This document shows, one piece after another, positions 44,138 through 53,173 of a stretch of DNA of 64,000 bases (position 1 is its first letter; every line of letters begins with the position of its first letter). Location of the stretch: positions 248,001-312,000 of the forward strand of contig NZ_JOEQ01000005.1 in assembly GCF_000721075.1 (NCBI RefSeq), given 5' to 3'. The stretch comes from Streptosporangium amethystogenes (lineage in GTDB: Bacteria > Actinomycetota > Actinomycetes > Streptosporangiales > Streptosporangiaceae). Under the pieces are notes generated by a model, which made no database searches, was not told the origin of the DNA, and saw only the letters and a program-made list of their open reading frames with translations. The translations under genes and the position numbers were made by a program.

Positions 44138-44452
44138 TACGCCGGAGGCAAGAAGATCACCCAAGGCCAGGAGCGACTCCAGCCGATGATGGGCTGGGTC
44201 GACACCGTTCCCATGCCGCTCGTCCGCCTGATCGGAGTCCTGGAAGTCCTCGGTGCGGCCGGTCTGATCCTGCCGCCGCTGACCGGGATCGCACCCTGGC
44301 TCGCCATCGCCGCGGCGATCGGCCTTGTCCTGATCCAGATCGGCGGCATCGCGGTCCACCTGAGCCGCGGCGAGGTCAGGAAGATCGGGCTCAACATCGC
44401 CCTGCTGGCGGCCGCCGCGGCAACCGCCTGGCTCGGCACCGTCTGGCGCTGA
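44138..44452 (+). pseudogene. DoxX-family membrane protein, N-terminus missing
   Basis: The frame reads YAGGKKITQGQERLQPMMGW, VRLIGVLEVLGAAGLILPPL, IGLVLIQIGGIAVHLSRGEV, a close match to the second to fourth helices of DoxX-like proteins. The first helix (about 20-25 residues) is replaced by the SARP/TPR fragment. An in-frame ATG at 44183 or 44186 could start a shortened protein, but no ribosome binding site is evident. Confidence 0.6.
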
Positions 44453-44468
44453 ACCGGGCGGGGCCGGA

Positions 44469-45695
44469 TCAGCGTTCGACGATCTCGTTCTTGCCGATGA
44501 CGACGACACCGCCCTTGGTCACCGCGAACCGGCTGCGGTCGTACTCAAGGTCGAAGCCGATCCTGGCGCCGTCCGGGATGATCACGTTCTTGTCGATGAT
44601 GGCCTTGCGGACGATGGCGCCCCGGCCCACCTTCACGTTGCCCATCAGCACCGAGTCCTCGACCTGGGAGTGGGAGTGCAGCACCACGCCGGGGGAGAGG
44701 ATCGAGCGCTCCGCCAGCCCACCGGAGACGATCACGCCCGAGGAGACCAGGGAGTCGATCGCCCGGCCCACCCGGTCGCCCTCGTTGTGCACGAACTTGG
44801 CCGGGGGGAGCGGATCGTGGCCGGTGTAGATGGGCCAGCGGTTGTTGTAGAGGTTGAAGACCGGGTGCGCGGAGATGAGGTCCATGTGGGCCTCGTAGTA
44901 GGCGTCGAGCGTTCCGACGTCCCTCCAGTAGCCCCGGTCGCGCTCGGTGGAGCCGGGCACGATGTTGTCGGCGAAGTCGTAGACCTCTGCGCTGCCCGAC
45001 TTCACCATCATCGGGATGATGTTGCCGCCCAGGTCGTGCTTGCTCGTCGGGTCGAGCGCGTCCTCCCTGAGCGCGTCGATCATCGCCTGGGTCTTGAAGA
45101 CGTAGTTGCCCATCGACGCGTAGACCTGGTCGGGCGCGTCCGCCAGGCCCACCGCGTCCTTCGGCTTCTCGCGGAACGCGACGATCCGGCGGCCGGCCGG
45201 ATCCGCCTCGATGACCCCGAACTGGTCGGCGAGGGAGATCGGCTGCCGGATCGCGGCCACGGTCACGTCGGCCCCGGTCTCGATGTGCTGCTCCACCATC
45301 TGTCGCGGGTCCATGCGGTAGATGTGGTCGGCGCCGAACACGATGACGTGGTCCGGCATCTCGTCGTAGATCAGGTTCAGGTTCTGGAACAGCGCGTCGG
45401 CGGAGCCGGAGAACCAGTGCGGCCCGAGGCGCTGCTGGGCGGGGACCGGGGTGACATAGTTGCCGAGCATCGCTGACAGGCGCCAGGTCCGGGAGATGTG
45501 CCGGTCGAGACTGTGGTTCTTGTACTGCGTCAGCACGACGATCTGGAGGTAGTGACCGTTGGCCAGGTTGGACAGCACGAAGTCGACGAGTCGGTATATC
45601 CCCCCGAAAGGCACCGCGGGCTTCGCCCGATCAGCTGTCAGAGGCATGAGCCTCTTACCTTCTCCACCGGCGAGCACGATCGCGAGGACTCTCAT
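44469..45695 (-). CDS. glgC: glucose-1-phosphate adenylyltransferase (ADP-glucose pyrophosphorylase)
   Basis: The 408-residue enzyme begins with [20 protein letters not shown] and [20 protein letters not shown]. Its nucleotidyltransferase domain runs to about 290, followed by a left-handed beta-helix ([40 protein letters not shown]). It makes ADP-glucose from ATP and glucose-1-phosphate. It is divergent from glgM with a 49-bp spacer that must hold both promoters. Confidence 0.96.
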   Translation of the reverse strand: MRVLAIVLAGGEGKRLMPLTADRAKPAVPFGGIYRLVDFVLSNLANGHYLQIVVLTQYKNHSLDRHISRTWRLSAMLGNYVTPVPAQQRLGPHWFSGSADALFQNLNLIYDEMPDHVIVFGADHIYRMDPRQMVEQHIETGADVTVAAIRQPISLADQFGVIEADPAGRRIVAFREKPKDAVGLADAPDQVYASMGNYVFKTQAMIDALREDALDPTSKHDLGGNIIPMMVKSGSAEVYDFADNIVPGSTERDRGYWRDVGTLDAYYEAHMDLISAHPVFNLYNNRWPIYTGHDPLPPAKFVHNEGDRVGRAIDSLVSSGVIVSGGLAERSILSPGVVLHSHSQVEDSVLMGNVKVGRGAIVRKAIIDKNVIIPDGARIGFDLEYDRSRFAVTKGGVVVIGKNEIVER

Positions 45696-45744
45696 GTGTT
45701 GGACCCTAACCTGATGAACAGGGATGAAACACTAGGCTGATCGC

Positions 45745-46944
45745 ATGCGAGTGGATCTGCTGACCCGTGAATATCCCCCCGACGTGTACGGAGGGGCGGG
45801 AGTCCATGTCGAGTACCTCGCCCGGGAGCTGCGCAGGCTCGCCGACACCCGGGTCCGTTGCTTCGGAGCGGCACGGCAGGAGGAGGGCGTCGCGGCCTAC
45901 CGGGTGCCCGGCGGCCTGGAGGCGGCCAACGCCGCGCTCCAGGTGCTCGGTGTCGACCTGGAGATGGCCGCCGGATGTGAGGGCGCGGACCTGGTCCACA
46001 GCCACACCTGGTACGCCAACTTCGCCGGCCAGGTGGCCAAGATGCTGTACGGAACGCCCCACGTGGTGACCACGCACAGCCTGGAACCGCTGCGGCCGTG
46101 GAAGGCCGAGCAACTGGGCGGTGGTTACACGCTGTCGTCGTGGGCCGAGCGCGGCGCGCTGGCAGGCGCCGACGCGATCATCGCGGTCTCGGAGGGGATG
46201 CGCCGCGACGTGCTGGCGAGTTACCCCGAGATCCCGCCGGAGCGGGTCACGGTGATCCACAACGGGATCGACACCGCGGAGTACGCCCCCGACCGCGGTA
46301 CCGGTGCCCTGGCCCGACACGGCATCGACCCGAGCCGGCCGTACGTCGTCTTCGTCGGGCGCATCACCCGGCAGAAGGGTCTCGTCCACCTGCTCCACGC
46401 GGCGCGTGCCTTCAACCCCGACGCGCAGCTGGTGCTGTGCGCGGGCGCGCCCGACACTCCGGAGATCGCCGCCGAGGTGACCGGACTGGTGCGCGGGCTC
46501 GATCGCGAGGGCGTCGTCTGGATCTCGGAGATGCTGCCCCGCCCGGAGGTGATCCAGATTCTCACCCACGCGACGGTGTTCGTCTGCCCCTCGGTCTACG
46601 AGCCGATGGGCATCGTCAATCTGGAGGCCATGGCCTGCGAGACCGCGGTCGTGGCCACCGCCACCGGTGGCATCCCCGAGGTGGTGGCCGACGGCACCAC
46701 CGGCCTGCTGGTCCCGATCGACCAGGCGGCCGACGGCACCCCGCACGACCCCGGTGTCTTCGCCGCCGACCTCGCCGAACGGGTCAACCGGCTGCTGGCC
46801 GACCCGGCCCTCGCGGCCCGGATGGGCGCGGCCGGGCGCCTCCGCGCGGTGGAGCACTTCTCCTGGGAGCGCATCGCCGAGCGGACCATGGAGCTCTACC
46901 GGCAGGTCGCGCACGGCCGGACGACGGCTTCCGCCGGGGGATGA
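45745..46944 (+). CDS. glgM: GT4 glycosyltransferase, actinobacterial GlgA/GlgM type (maltose-1-phosphate synthase)
   Basis: The 399 residues have the GT-B fold. The N-terminal acceptor motif is EYPPDVYGGAGVHVEYL, the central segment is VVFVGRITRQKGLVHLLHAA, and the nucleotide-sugar site is CPSVYEPMGIVNLEAMACET (EX7E). Actinobacterial members beside glgC were long called glycogen synthase; the mycobacterial ortholog makes alpha-maltose-1-phosphate from ADP-glucose and glucose-1-phosphate for the GlgE pathway. That assignment is from family knowledge. Confidence 0.9.
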   Translation: MRVDLLTREYPPDVYGGAGVHVEYLARELRRLADTRVRCFGAARQEEGVAAYRVPGGLEAANAALQVLGVDLEMAAGCEGADLVHSHTWYANFAGQVAKMLYGTPHVVTTHSLEPLRPWKAEQLGGGYTLSSWAERGALAGADAIIAVSEGMRRDVLASYPEIPPERVTVIHNGIDTAEYAPDRGTGALARHGIDPSRPYVVFVGRITRQKGLVHLLHAARAFNPDAQLVLCAGAPDTPEIAAEVTGLVRGLDREGVVWISEMLPRPEVIQILTHATVFVCPSVYEPMGIVNLEAMACETAVVATATGGIPEVVADGTTGLLVPIDQAADGTPHDPGVFAADLAERVNRLLADPALAARMGAAGRLRAVEHFSWERIAERTMELYRQVAHGRTTASAGG

Positions 46945-46952
46945 GGGGTTCC

Positions 46953-47318
46953 TCAGGCGGCGATGAAGTGCAAGATCACGTTGTGCACGTGGTGCGCCTT
47001 GTTGTCGCCCCGGAACTCCACCTCGTAGGTGTGGGTGCCCACGTGGATGGCGATGGCACCGGAGGAGAAGAAGGAACCGGCGAGCGACTTGTTGCTCACC
47101 ACGCTCACCGCTGAGACCCTGGAGTAGGGAATGCTGGTGATGGCGACCCTCTTGCCGACGAACGACTTGTCCTGCACGATCACACGCTTGTCGGTGAGCC
47201 CCAGGAAGCCGGTGCCCGTGCCGATGGCGTCGTAGACCGCGATGATCTGCTCGCCGGGCATGAGACCGCTCGCGATCTGCTGGTACTGCTCCTTGCGGTC
47301 GTACACAACCTCCGCCAT
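46953..47318 (-). CDS. PH-domain (bPH) protein
   Basis: The 121-residue protein (RKEQYQQIASGLMPGEQIIA, VYDAIGTGTGFLGLTDKRVI, SIPYSRVSAVSVVSNKSLAG) has the beta-barrel pattern and the LTDKRVI strand of bacterial pleckstrin-homology-like domains. No signal or membrane segment is present. Bacterial PH domains mostly have unknown partners. Start ATG 47318. It is convergent with glgM, 8 bp apart, and divergent from the laccase-domain gene. Confidence 0.82.
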   Translation of the reverse strand: MAEVVYDRKEQYQQIASGLMPGEQIIAVYDAIGTGTGFLGLTDKRVIVQDKSFVGKRVAITSIPYSRVSAVSVVSNKSLAGSFFSSGAIAIHVGTHTYEVEFRGDNKAHHVHNVILHFIAA

Positions 47319-47402
47319 GACGCTCGCAATCTCTCGGGGGATCTGTGTTCCTGTGAAACGAACGTCCGAGGAACGAGGTTCCTGGGCGAGTAAGGTCGGG
47401 CC

Positions 47403-48101
47403 GTGAACTTTCAGATGAGGATCACCGATCGTCATGGTGGCGTCAGCGCCGAGCCGTACAGCAGCCGCAACCTCGGAGGGTTGTGCGGTGACGAACCGGG
47501 CGCGGTCGCGGCGAACAGGGCCAGGACGGCCGCCGAGTTCGGGCTGGAACGGGTCGTGTTCATGCGGCAGGTTCACAGCGCCGACGTTTGTTACGTCAGT
47601 GAGCCGTTCGGTGACGACCCGCCGCCGCTGGACGGGATCTGCACCGATGTGCCGGGTCTCGGTCTGGCAGCGCTCTGTGCCGACTGCGCGCCCGTCCTGC
47701 TGGCCGAGCCACGGGCGGGCCTGGTGGGGGCCGCGCACTCAGGAAGAGTCGGCACCGTGTCCGGTGTGGTGACCGCCCTGGTCGAGGAGATGGCCAAGCG
47801 CGGTGCGGACCCGGCGAGGATGACCGCCCTGATCGGTCCGATGGCCTGCGGCACCTGCTACGAGGTTCCGGCCGAGCTGCGCGAGGAGGTCGCGGTACAC
47901 CTCCCCGAGGCGTGGTCGATCACCTCCAGGGACACCCCGGCACTGGACCTGCGGGCCGCGATCACCTCGCAGCTCGGCAGGGCGGGTGTCGGAGAGATCA
48001 CCCACGACACCCGCTGCACCATCGAGACCGCCGACCTGTTCTCGCACCGCAGGGAGGGCACGACCGGCAGGTTCGCGGGTTACGTCTGGCTGGAGCCCTG
48101 A
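47403..48101 (+). CDS. YfiH/LACC1 (laccase-domain) purine nucleoside phosphorylase-type enzyme
   Basis: The 232-residue protein shows the metal-site motifs of the DUF152 family: VVFMRQVHSADVCYV (His), LAALCADCAPVLLAEP (Cys) and LVGAAHSGRVGTV (His). GPMACGTCYEVPAEL is near the end. Members have multicopper oxidase-like activity in old reports and purine nucleoside phosphorylase/deaminase activity in newer ones. In actinomycetes the gene is often near ftsZ, but not here. GTG start at 47403. Confidence 0.9.
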   Translation: MNFQMRITDRHGGVSAEPYSSRNLGGLCGDEPGAVAANRARTAAEFGLERVVFMRQVHSADVCYVSEPFGDDPPPLDGICTDVPGLGLAALCADCAPVLLAEPRAGLVGAAHSGRVGTVSGVVTALVEEMAKRGADPARMTALIGPMACGTCYEVPAELREEVAVHLPEAWSITSRDTPALDLRAAITSQLGRAGVGEITHDTRCTIETADLFSHRREGTTGRFAGYVWLEP

Positions 48102-48115
48102 CCCGGTTCTCACCC

Positions 48116-48154
48116 CGGTCACACCTCACAGGGTGATGCACTCCGGTGTGACCG
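48116..48154. terminator. hairpin between convergent genes
   Basis: cggtcacacc pairs with ggtgtgaccg across a 19-base loop, between the laccase-domain gene and the convergent F420-type reductase gene. Confidence 0.45.
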
Positions 48155-48190
48155 AACGTGGTGGAACCCGACCGGTCGCCGTAACGCCGG

Positions 48191-48598
48191 TCATGAGGTG
48201 ACGCGTTCCAGCACGACCACCGGAATCTCCCGGCTGGTCTTCGTCTGGTACTCGTCGTAGGCGGGCCAGGCCGCCGTCATGATCTGCCACAGTTCGGGCT
48301 TCTCCTCCGGGGTGGCGGTGCGCGCCCTGGCCGTGAAGCGGTCGCCCAGCACCTGGACCCCGACCTCGGGGTCGGCCTGGAGGTTGAGATACCACAGCGG
48401 AGGGTTGTCGGCGCCGCCCTTGGAGGCCACCACAAGGAAGTCGTCGCCGTGGCGCTGGTAGATGAGCGGGGTGTGGTGCCGTTCGCCGCTTTTGCGACCG
48501 GTGGTGGTGAGGATCAGGGTGGTGGTGCCCTGCCACTCGTGTCCTTCCGCACCATCGGTCGCCTGGTACCGCGCTACATGTTCTTTTCCGTACAGCAT
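48191..48598 (-). CDS. deazaflavin (F420)-dependent nitroreductase family protein
   Basis: The 135-residue protein has the DDN split-barrel signature: TTTLILTTTGRKSGERHHTP, LIYQRHGDDFLVVASKGGAD, PLWYLNLQADPEVGVQVLGD. These segments bind F420 in Ddn-like enzymes and are specific to F420-producing actinobacteria and relatives. It reduces or hydrogenates an unknown small molecule. Start ATG 48598 behind gaggggacagatc. Confidence 0.9.
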   Translation of the reverse strand: MLYGKEHVARYQATDGAEGHEWQGTTTLILTTTGRKSGERHHTPLIYQRHGDDFLVVASKGGADNPPLWYLNLQADPEVGVQVLGDRFTARARTATPEEKPELWQIMTAAWPAYDEYQTKTSREIPVVVLERVTS

Positions 48599-48665
48599 GA
48601 TCTGTCCCCTCTGACAACTTACGCAGGTCATTACCCGTCAGAGGGGATCCGTCACGTCGGGTCGC

Positions 48666-49493
48666 TCAGTCCGCCGACAGGATGCTTCCGTAGGCGCGGG
48701 CGGCCAGTTCCGCGATCAGGTCGTGGGGGCCGAGGAGGTCGGCGCACTCGGCCCCGATCTCCTCGGCCGCCGCGCTCGCGAGCCCAGGGGCCGCCTCGGG
48801 ACCCAGGACGCACGGGGACAGGGCGATCCGCTGGGCGCCGATGCCGCGGAGTCGGCCGGCGGCGTCGGCTACGGCGGGTGCGCTGTCCAGCGAGGCGACC
48901 AGGACGGGCAGCGTCAGCCGAGAGGCCAGCAGCACGGCCGTCGGCTGTGCCTCCGTCGCCGCGTTCTCTCCGCCGACGGTGGCGAGGATGACCGCGTCGA
49001 CCGGGATGTCGACCGGGTTGGAGACGTTGAGTAGCCGCATCCGGTCGGCCCGGGCCAGGCTCTTCTCCGACAGCCGGATGTGCAGGGCCTCGGCGAGCAG
49101 CGGATGCGGCCCCAGCGGGTCGGTGACCGTCACCGGCACGCCGCTGGCCGCGACAGCCATGGAGATCAGCCGGTCCGCGACCGGGTGCGGGCCGGTCAGC
49201 AGCGGCACCACGATGGCGGCTGTGGCGTCCTCGGGCCGTTCCCTGGCCGCTGACTCCAGCTCGGAGGTCAGCTCCTTGGCGTCCTCGCCGAGCCCGGCCA
49301 GTCTGACCTGGATCTGCGGGTTGTCCACCCGGATGAGGGCCGCGAGCTCCGCGGCGGTGCCGGAGGCGTCGCCGAGCGCGGCCAGCACCAGTGCCGGCGC
49401 CTCGGGCGGGAGCTGGGAAGGCACGGGCCTGCGGTGCCTGCCGGAGGGCCGTACCGGGCGCCCTCGTACGGGGAGGATGGGACTCTCGCTCAC
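48666..49493 (-). CDS. sirohydrochlorin chelatase (CbiX)-like protein
   Basis: The protein has two chelatase-like halves after a basic N-terminal segment (about residues 1-25). The halves include PALVLAALGDASGTAAELAA, AIVVPLLTGPHPVADRLISM and LPVLVASLDSAPAVADAAGR. The usual His metal ligand in HGSR is replaced by GDAS, while GPHP keeps a His, so metal insertion activity is uncertain. The GTG at 49493 is used; a start seven codons upstream is possible. Its possible role in sirohaem or B12 pathways is inference. Confidence 0.75.
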   Translation of the reverse strand: MSESPILPVRGRPVRPSGRHRRPVPSQLPPEAPALVLAALGDASGTAAELAALIRVDNPQIQVRLAGLGEDAKELTSELESAARERPEDATAAIVVPLLTGPHPVADRLISMAVAASGVPVTVTDPLGPHPLLAEALHIRLSEKSLARADRMRLLNVSNPVDIPVDAVILATVGGENAATEAQPTAVLLASRLTLPVLVASLDSAPAVADAAGRLRGIGAQRIALSPCVLGPEAAPGLASAAAEEIGAECADLLGPHDLIAELAARAYGSILSAD

Positions 49494-49644
49494 ATGCGCG
49501 GACTCTAGGGCCATTTGACTCTTCCCGTGACCGGAAACGGCAGCATTTCCGTCACAACATTCTGAAAGGCGAGGTGCACGGGATCATCGGGGACGGGCCT
49601 CCCGATGTCTTTCTTCGGTGCGTGGCAGGGGGGCTCCTTCGAGG

Positions 49645-50202
49645 TCAGACATCGCGGTGGCCTTCCCATTCGTCCTCCAGCGCCGAGTGCACGATGGAGT
49701 CGCGCCAGGCTCCGCGAGCCCGGACGTGGTGCCTGATCCTGCCCTCCTCGACCATTCCGGCGACCAGCATCGCCAGTTGGGCGGCGGTGTTGGCCGGGGA
49801 GCGGGCACCCCAGATGCGGTGCAGGCGCAGGTCGCGGAAGCCGAACGCGAGGATCAGCCGGATCAGGTCGGTGCCGATGCCCCGGCCCCAGTGGTCGGGG
49901 CGGAGGCCGAGGCCGATCTCCGCGCTGTGCGGGTGGTCGGCCTCGATGTGCAGTCTGGCGACGCCGAAGGCCTCGCCGCCGTCAAGGTCGGTCACCGCCA
50001 GTACGTAGAGACGCCGGGGCTCGGTCTCCGAGGACTTCATCGCCTCGATGATCGACTCTTCGACCTCCTCGCGTGTGCGGGGGTCGAACGGCAGGTGTTC
50101 GGTGGCAGTGGGGTCGCCGTACACCGCGTGCAGGGCGTCCACGTCCTCGATGGTGACTTCCCTCAGCCGGAGTCTCCTGCCCGAGATCTCAACGTGGCGC
50201 AT
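49645..50202 (-). CDS. RimJ/RimL-type GNAT acetyltransferase
   Basis: The 185-residue protein (GRRLRLREVTIEDVDALHAV, EIGLGLRPDHWGRGIGTDLI) carries the acetyl-CoA loop HWGRGIGTD near residue 110 and the GNAT fold of the Acetyltransf_3 group. It acetylates an amino group on a protein or small molecule. Start ATG 50202. The gene is isolated. Confidence 0.9.
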   Translation of the reverse strand: MRHVEISGRRLRLREVTIEDVDALHAVYGDPTATEHLPFDPRTREEVEESIIEAMKSSETEPRRLYVLAVTDLDGGEAFGVARLHIEADHPHSAEIGLGLRPDHWGRGIGTDLIRLILAFGFRDLRLHRIWGARSPANTAAQLAMLVAGMVEEGRIRHHVRARGAWRDSIVHSALEDEWEGHRDV

Positions 50203-50462
50203 GCGCAGACGCTAACCTCTCGGGAGTTCCAGGACCAGAGATCATTCCAATAAGCGGACATACCATCATTTAATGATCTTATATGTACCGCTTCGCGCCT
50301 GCCCAGGCCCAGGACGCCAGATGACTCCGACGTCGGTCTGCGCCGGCTTCGGCTCGGCCTCGGCGGTCCCCGCGGAGATCCACCAGGACGACGCCGGGGA
50401 GCTGCTGGTACGGGCGTATATCCCTGGACCGTAATCACGGAGTAATGCGGCAGAATAGGCGA

Positions 50463-51575
50463 ATGATTCCCTCGAATCTACATGTGCTCGTGGTCACCGG
50501 CCCCGGCCTGGTCGCGGACCTTCGCCTGCTCACCGAGGTGGCCGACCGCGAGTTCGCGGCCCTCGGGGTCGGCGGGACGGTGTCGATGACCTCCGACCTG
50601 CCCGGCTTCCGGGCGGCGCTGGAGTCTCCCGGCGCCCTGGTCGTCATGCCGGGTCCGGATCCGGAGGCCCGTGGCCTGTTCGCCGAGTATCCCGGAGCGG
50701 TCTGGCTCGACCTGACGAAGTCCGAGGCCCCGCTCCCCGGGGCGGCGGACGGCGCGTCGGGCACCCACCTGCACGGGCGGGGGGTCTGGGGGCTGACCTG
50801 GGCGATCAGGCACGCCGTACACCGGCTGCGCCGACCGGCGCACCGGGTCGGCTACGGCGATCACCCCGATCAGTGGGCGGAGATACGGCCGCCGTACGGG
50901 ACCCCGGGGCAGGCGCCCTCGCCCGAGGCCGATGGACGGACACCCGTCGCGGTGCTGCTGCACGGCGGTTTCTGGCGCTCGGTCTGGGGGGCGGATCTGA
51001 TGGACGCGCTCGCCATCGACCTCGCCGAGCGCGGGTTCGCCGCCTGGAACCTCGAATACCGCCGCCCCGACCTGCACGGCTGGGAGGCGACCACCGCGGA
51101 TGTCGCCCGGGGCATCGCCCTCGCGGCACAGGGCGCCCGCGGCCCGCTGGTGGTGATCGGCCACTCCGCGGGCGGGCAGCTCGCCCTCCGCGCCGCCGCC
51201 GACGACCGGCGGATCACCCTGGCGGTCTCTCTGGCGGGGGTGCTCGACCTGGCCGAGGGGGACCGCAGGCACATGAGTTCCGGCGCGGTCGCCGCGGCGC
51301 TCGGTGGATCCGCCGCCGAGGTGCCCGAGACCTACCTGCGGTCGGGGCCGCTGGAGCGACTCCCGCTGGGAGTGCCCCAGCTCATCGTGCAGGGGGGTGG
51401 GGACGACCTGGACCTGGTCGACTTCAGCCGTCGCTACGCGCGAGCCGCTCAGGAGTCAGGCGATCAGGTGGTATATCTCGAAATGTCGGGTGATCATTTC
51501 GACGTCATCGACCCCGCGTCGCCGATCTGGCGGGCCACCGCCGGGGCGATCGCCGAGCACGGCAAGGTCACCTGA
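50463..51575 (+). CDS. alpha/beta hydrolase (kynurenine-formamidase-like) with an N-terminal AroQ-like domain
   Basis: 370 residues. Residues 1-135 resemble a degenerate type II dehydroquinase: LHVLVVTGPGLVADLRLL, then ALVVMPGPDPEARG, GAVWLDLTKSEAP and GVWGLTWAIRHAVHRLR. The second half is an alpha/beta hydrolase with the oxyanion HGGFWRSVWG, nucleophile GHSAGGQLALR (Ser about 240) and late His in MSGDHFDVIDP. HGGxW with GHSAGG is the AFMID-type arylformamidase pattern. A tryptophan dioxygenase relative follows, so hydrolysis of an N-formylkynurenine-like compound is likely. ATG 50463 is chosen; the ATG at 50445 has a ribosome binding site only 2 bases away. Confidence 0.75.
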   Translation: MIPSNLHVLVVTGPGLVADLRLLTEVADREFAALGVGGTVSMTSDLPGFRAALESPGALVVMPGPDPEARGLFAEYPGAVWLDLTKSEAPLPGAADGASGTHLHGRGVWGLTWAIRHAVHRLRRPAHRVGYGDHPDQWAEIRPPYGTPGQAPSPEADGRTPVAVLLHGGFWRSVWGADLMDALAIDLAERGFAAWNLEYRRPDLHGWEATTADVARGIALAAQGARGPLVVIGHSAGGQLALRAAADDRRITLAVSLAGVLDLAEGDRRHMSSGAVAAALGGSAAEVPETYLRSGPLERLPLGVPQLIVQGGGDDLDLVDFSRRYARAAQESGDQVVYLEMSGDHFDVIDPASPIWRATAGAIAEHGKVT

Positions 51576-51589
51576 CGCGACGGTGGGTC

Positions 51590-52030
51590 TCAGCCGGACG
51601 ACAGGGGGCGCCAGGGGACGGGGCTGGACAGCACCATCATGCTCGACGGATGGCCGTACGGAGCGAGCCGGTCGATCATCTCCTCGAATGTCGTCATCGA
51701 GGAGGTGACGACCCGCAGCAGACAGCAGGCGTCACCGGTCACCCGGTGCACCTCAAGGATCTCCGGCCAGGCCAGTGCCTGCTCGTCGCGGAGCACGCAG
51801 CGGGGGCCGTAACACGACATCCTGATCAGGGCGGCCACCCCGCGCCCGGCCCGTGACGCATCGACCCGGGCGTGGTAGCCGGTGATCACCCCGGTCTCCT
51901 CCAGCCGCCGTACCCGCTCCGCCACCGCCGGAGCGGACAGGTGCACCCGCCGGGAGAGCTCGCTGTAGGACAGTCGCGCGTCCTGCTGCAACTCGGCCAG
52001 CAGTGCCCAGTCCATCGCGTCCACGATCAC
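51590..52030 (-). CDS. Lrp/AsnC-family regulator
   Basis: The 146-residue protein has a winged helix (LLAELQQDARLSYSELSRRV, HLSAPAVAERVRRLEETGVI) and an RAM ligand domain (VHRVTGDACCLLRVVTSSMT). It probably senses an amino acid, plausibly tryptophan or a breakdown product, and controls the divergent dioxygenase-type gene. It lies between the two kynurenine-type genes. Confidence 0.92.
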   Translation of the reverse strand: MIVDAMDWALLAELQQDARLSYSELSRRVHLSAPAVAERVRRLEETGVITGYHARVDASRAGRGVAALIRMSCYGPRCVLRDEQALAWPEILEVHRVTGDACCLLRVVTSSMTTFEEMIDRLAPYGHPSSMMVLSSPVPWRPLSSG

Positions 52031-52164
52031 GCTCCGTCATGCCGTAAGTTGATCTGCCGGATGCCTTCCGTTCCGAAGGCATAACCCAATAATCACCTTT
52101 CCCGCATTATTTTCGTACAGACCGATACAGAGCAGTATGGGGGTGTACAGGCGTAGGAGGAGCG

Positions 52165-53019
52165 ATGACCGCTATCAAGCAGCTCACGGAGCAGGACCGT
52201 AAGGCGCGCGCGGAGGCCAACGACGGGCTGCCGACGCTGGGCTTCGCAGCCGGCACGCCCTACGACGAGTACGTGGGCACCGCCGCCCTTCATGATCTTC
52301 AGCACACCGTCACCGACGCCCCGGAGGAACTGGCGTTCCTGGTCACCACACAGGTGATGGAGCTCTACTTCGGGCTGCTCCGCTCGGAGTGGCGTCTGGC
52401 CCAGCGGCAGCTCGACGAGGACGACGTCAACGCCGCGACGTGGACGATCAGGCGCACGGTACGGCACTTCGAGGCGCTCAACGCCGCCTGGGCCGCGCTG
52501 AGCTGGCTGACCCCGGCGCAGTTCAACACCTTCCGCGACGCCCTCGGCGAGGGATCGGGCTTCCAGTCCGCGCTCTACCGCCATGTGGAGTTCCTGCTCG
52601 GCAACAAGTCCGAGGCGCTCATCAGGCCGCACCGCCGCAACCCCGAGGCGCACCGGGAGCTGGTGGAGGCGCTGCACCGGCCGAGCCTCTACGACTCGGT
52701 GCTCGCCATGCTCGCCCGCGCGGGCCACCCGATCCCCACCTCGGTGCTCGAACGCGACCTCGCCGCGGAGTACGAGCCGAGCGCCGAGGTCGAGGCGGTC
52801 TGGGTCGAGGTCTACGCCGGGCCGCTCGCCCCGCTGGCCGAGACGCTGACCGATCTGGCCGAGCAGTTCTCCGACTGGCGCTACCGGCACCTGATGGCGG
52901 TGCGCCGCTCGATGGGCGCCAAGCCCGGCTCCGGCGGATCCAGCGGCCTGAGCTGGCTGGAGCGGAGCATGCGGCGGGAGGTCTTCCCCGAACTCTGGAC
53001 GGCCCGCACCCTGATGTGA
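52165..53019 (+). CDS. tryptophan 2,3-dioxygenase family protein
   Basis: The 284-residue protein matches TDO by YDEYVGTAALHDLQ, GSGFQSALYRHVEFLLGNK and WRYRHLMAVRRSMGAKPGSG followed by GSSG. The proximal haem His (RHLMAVRR) and the substrate-binding Arg (LYRHVE) are present. The segment aligned with the distal His reads ELAFLVTTQVMELYFGLL, where the family has HQ, so Thr replaces that His. The protein may oxidise tryptophan with altered kinetics or act on a modified indole. Start ATG 52165 behind aggagg. No kynureninase is in the window. Confidence 0.87.
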   Translation: MTAIKQLTEQDRKARAEANDGLPTLGFAAGTPYDEYVGTAALHDLQHTVTDAPEELAFLVTTQVMELYFGLLRSEWRLAQRQLDEDDVNAATWTIRRTVRHFEALNAAWAALSWLTPAQFNTFRDALGEGSGFQSALYRHVEFLLGNKSEALIRPHRRNPEAHRELVEALHRPSLYDSVLAMLARAGHPIPTSVLERDLAAEYEPSAEVEAVWVEVYAGPLAPLAETLTDLAEQFSDWRYRHLMAVRRSMGAKPGSGGSSGLSWLERSMRREVFPELWTARTLM

Positions 53020-53173
53020 GTGCGGCCCGACCAGAGCCTACGAGTCCCCTGTAGTGGCCGTCGTCGGCTTGCGGGACGACGCCTCAGGGGTCCGCGTGAT
53101 GCCTCCACGACCCCCATCGGCCGTCCGGCCGCCCTTCGGGGGCAGGAAGGTTCCGTCGGGTGGGGGGCCGGTC

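Noticed and set aside
50320..50433. 37-codon open frame between the GNAT gene and the alpha/beta hydrolase
   Set aside because: It has no ribosome binding site or recognisable motif and lies in a promoter-sized gap.
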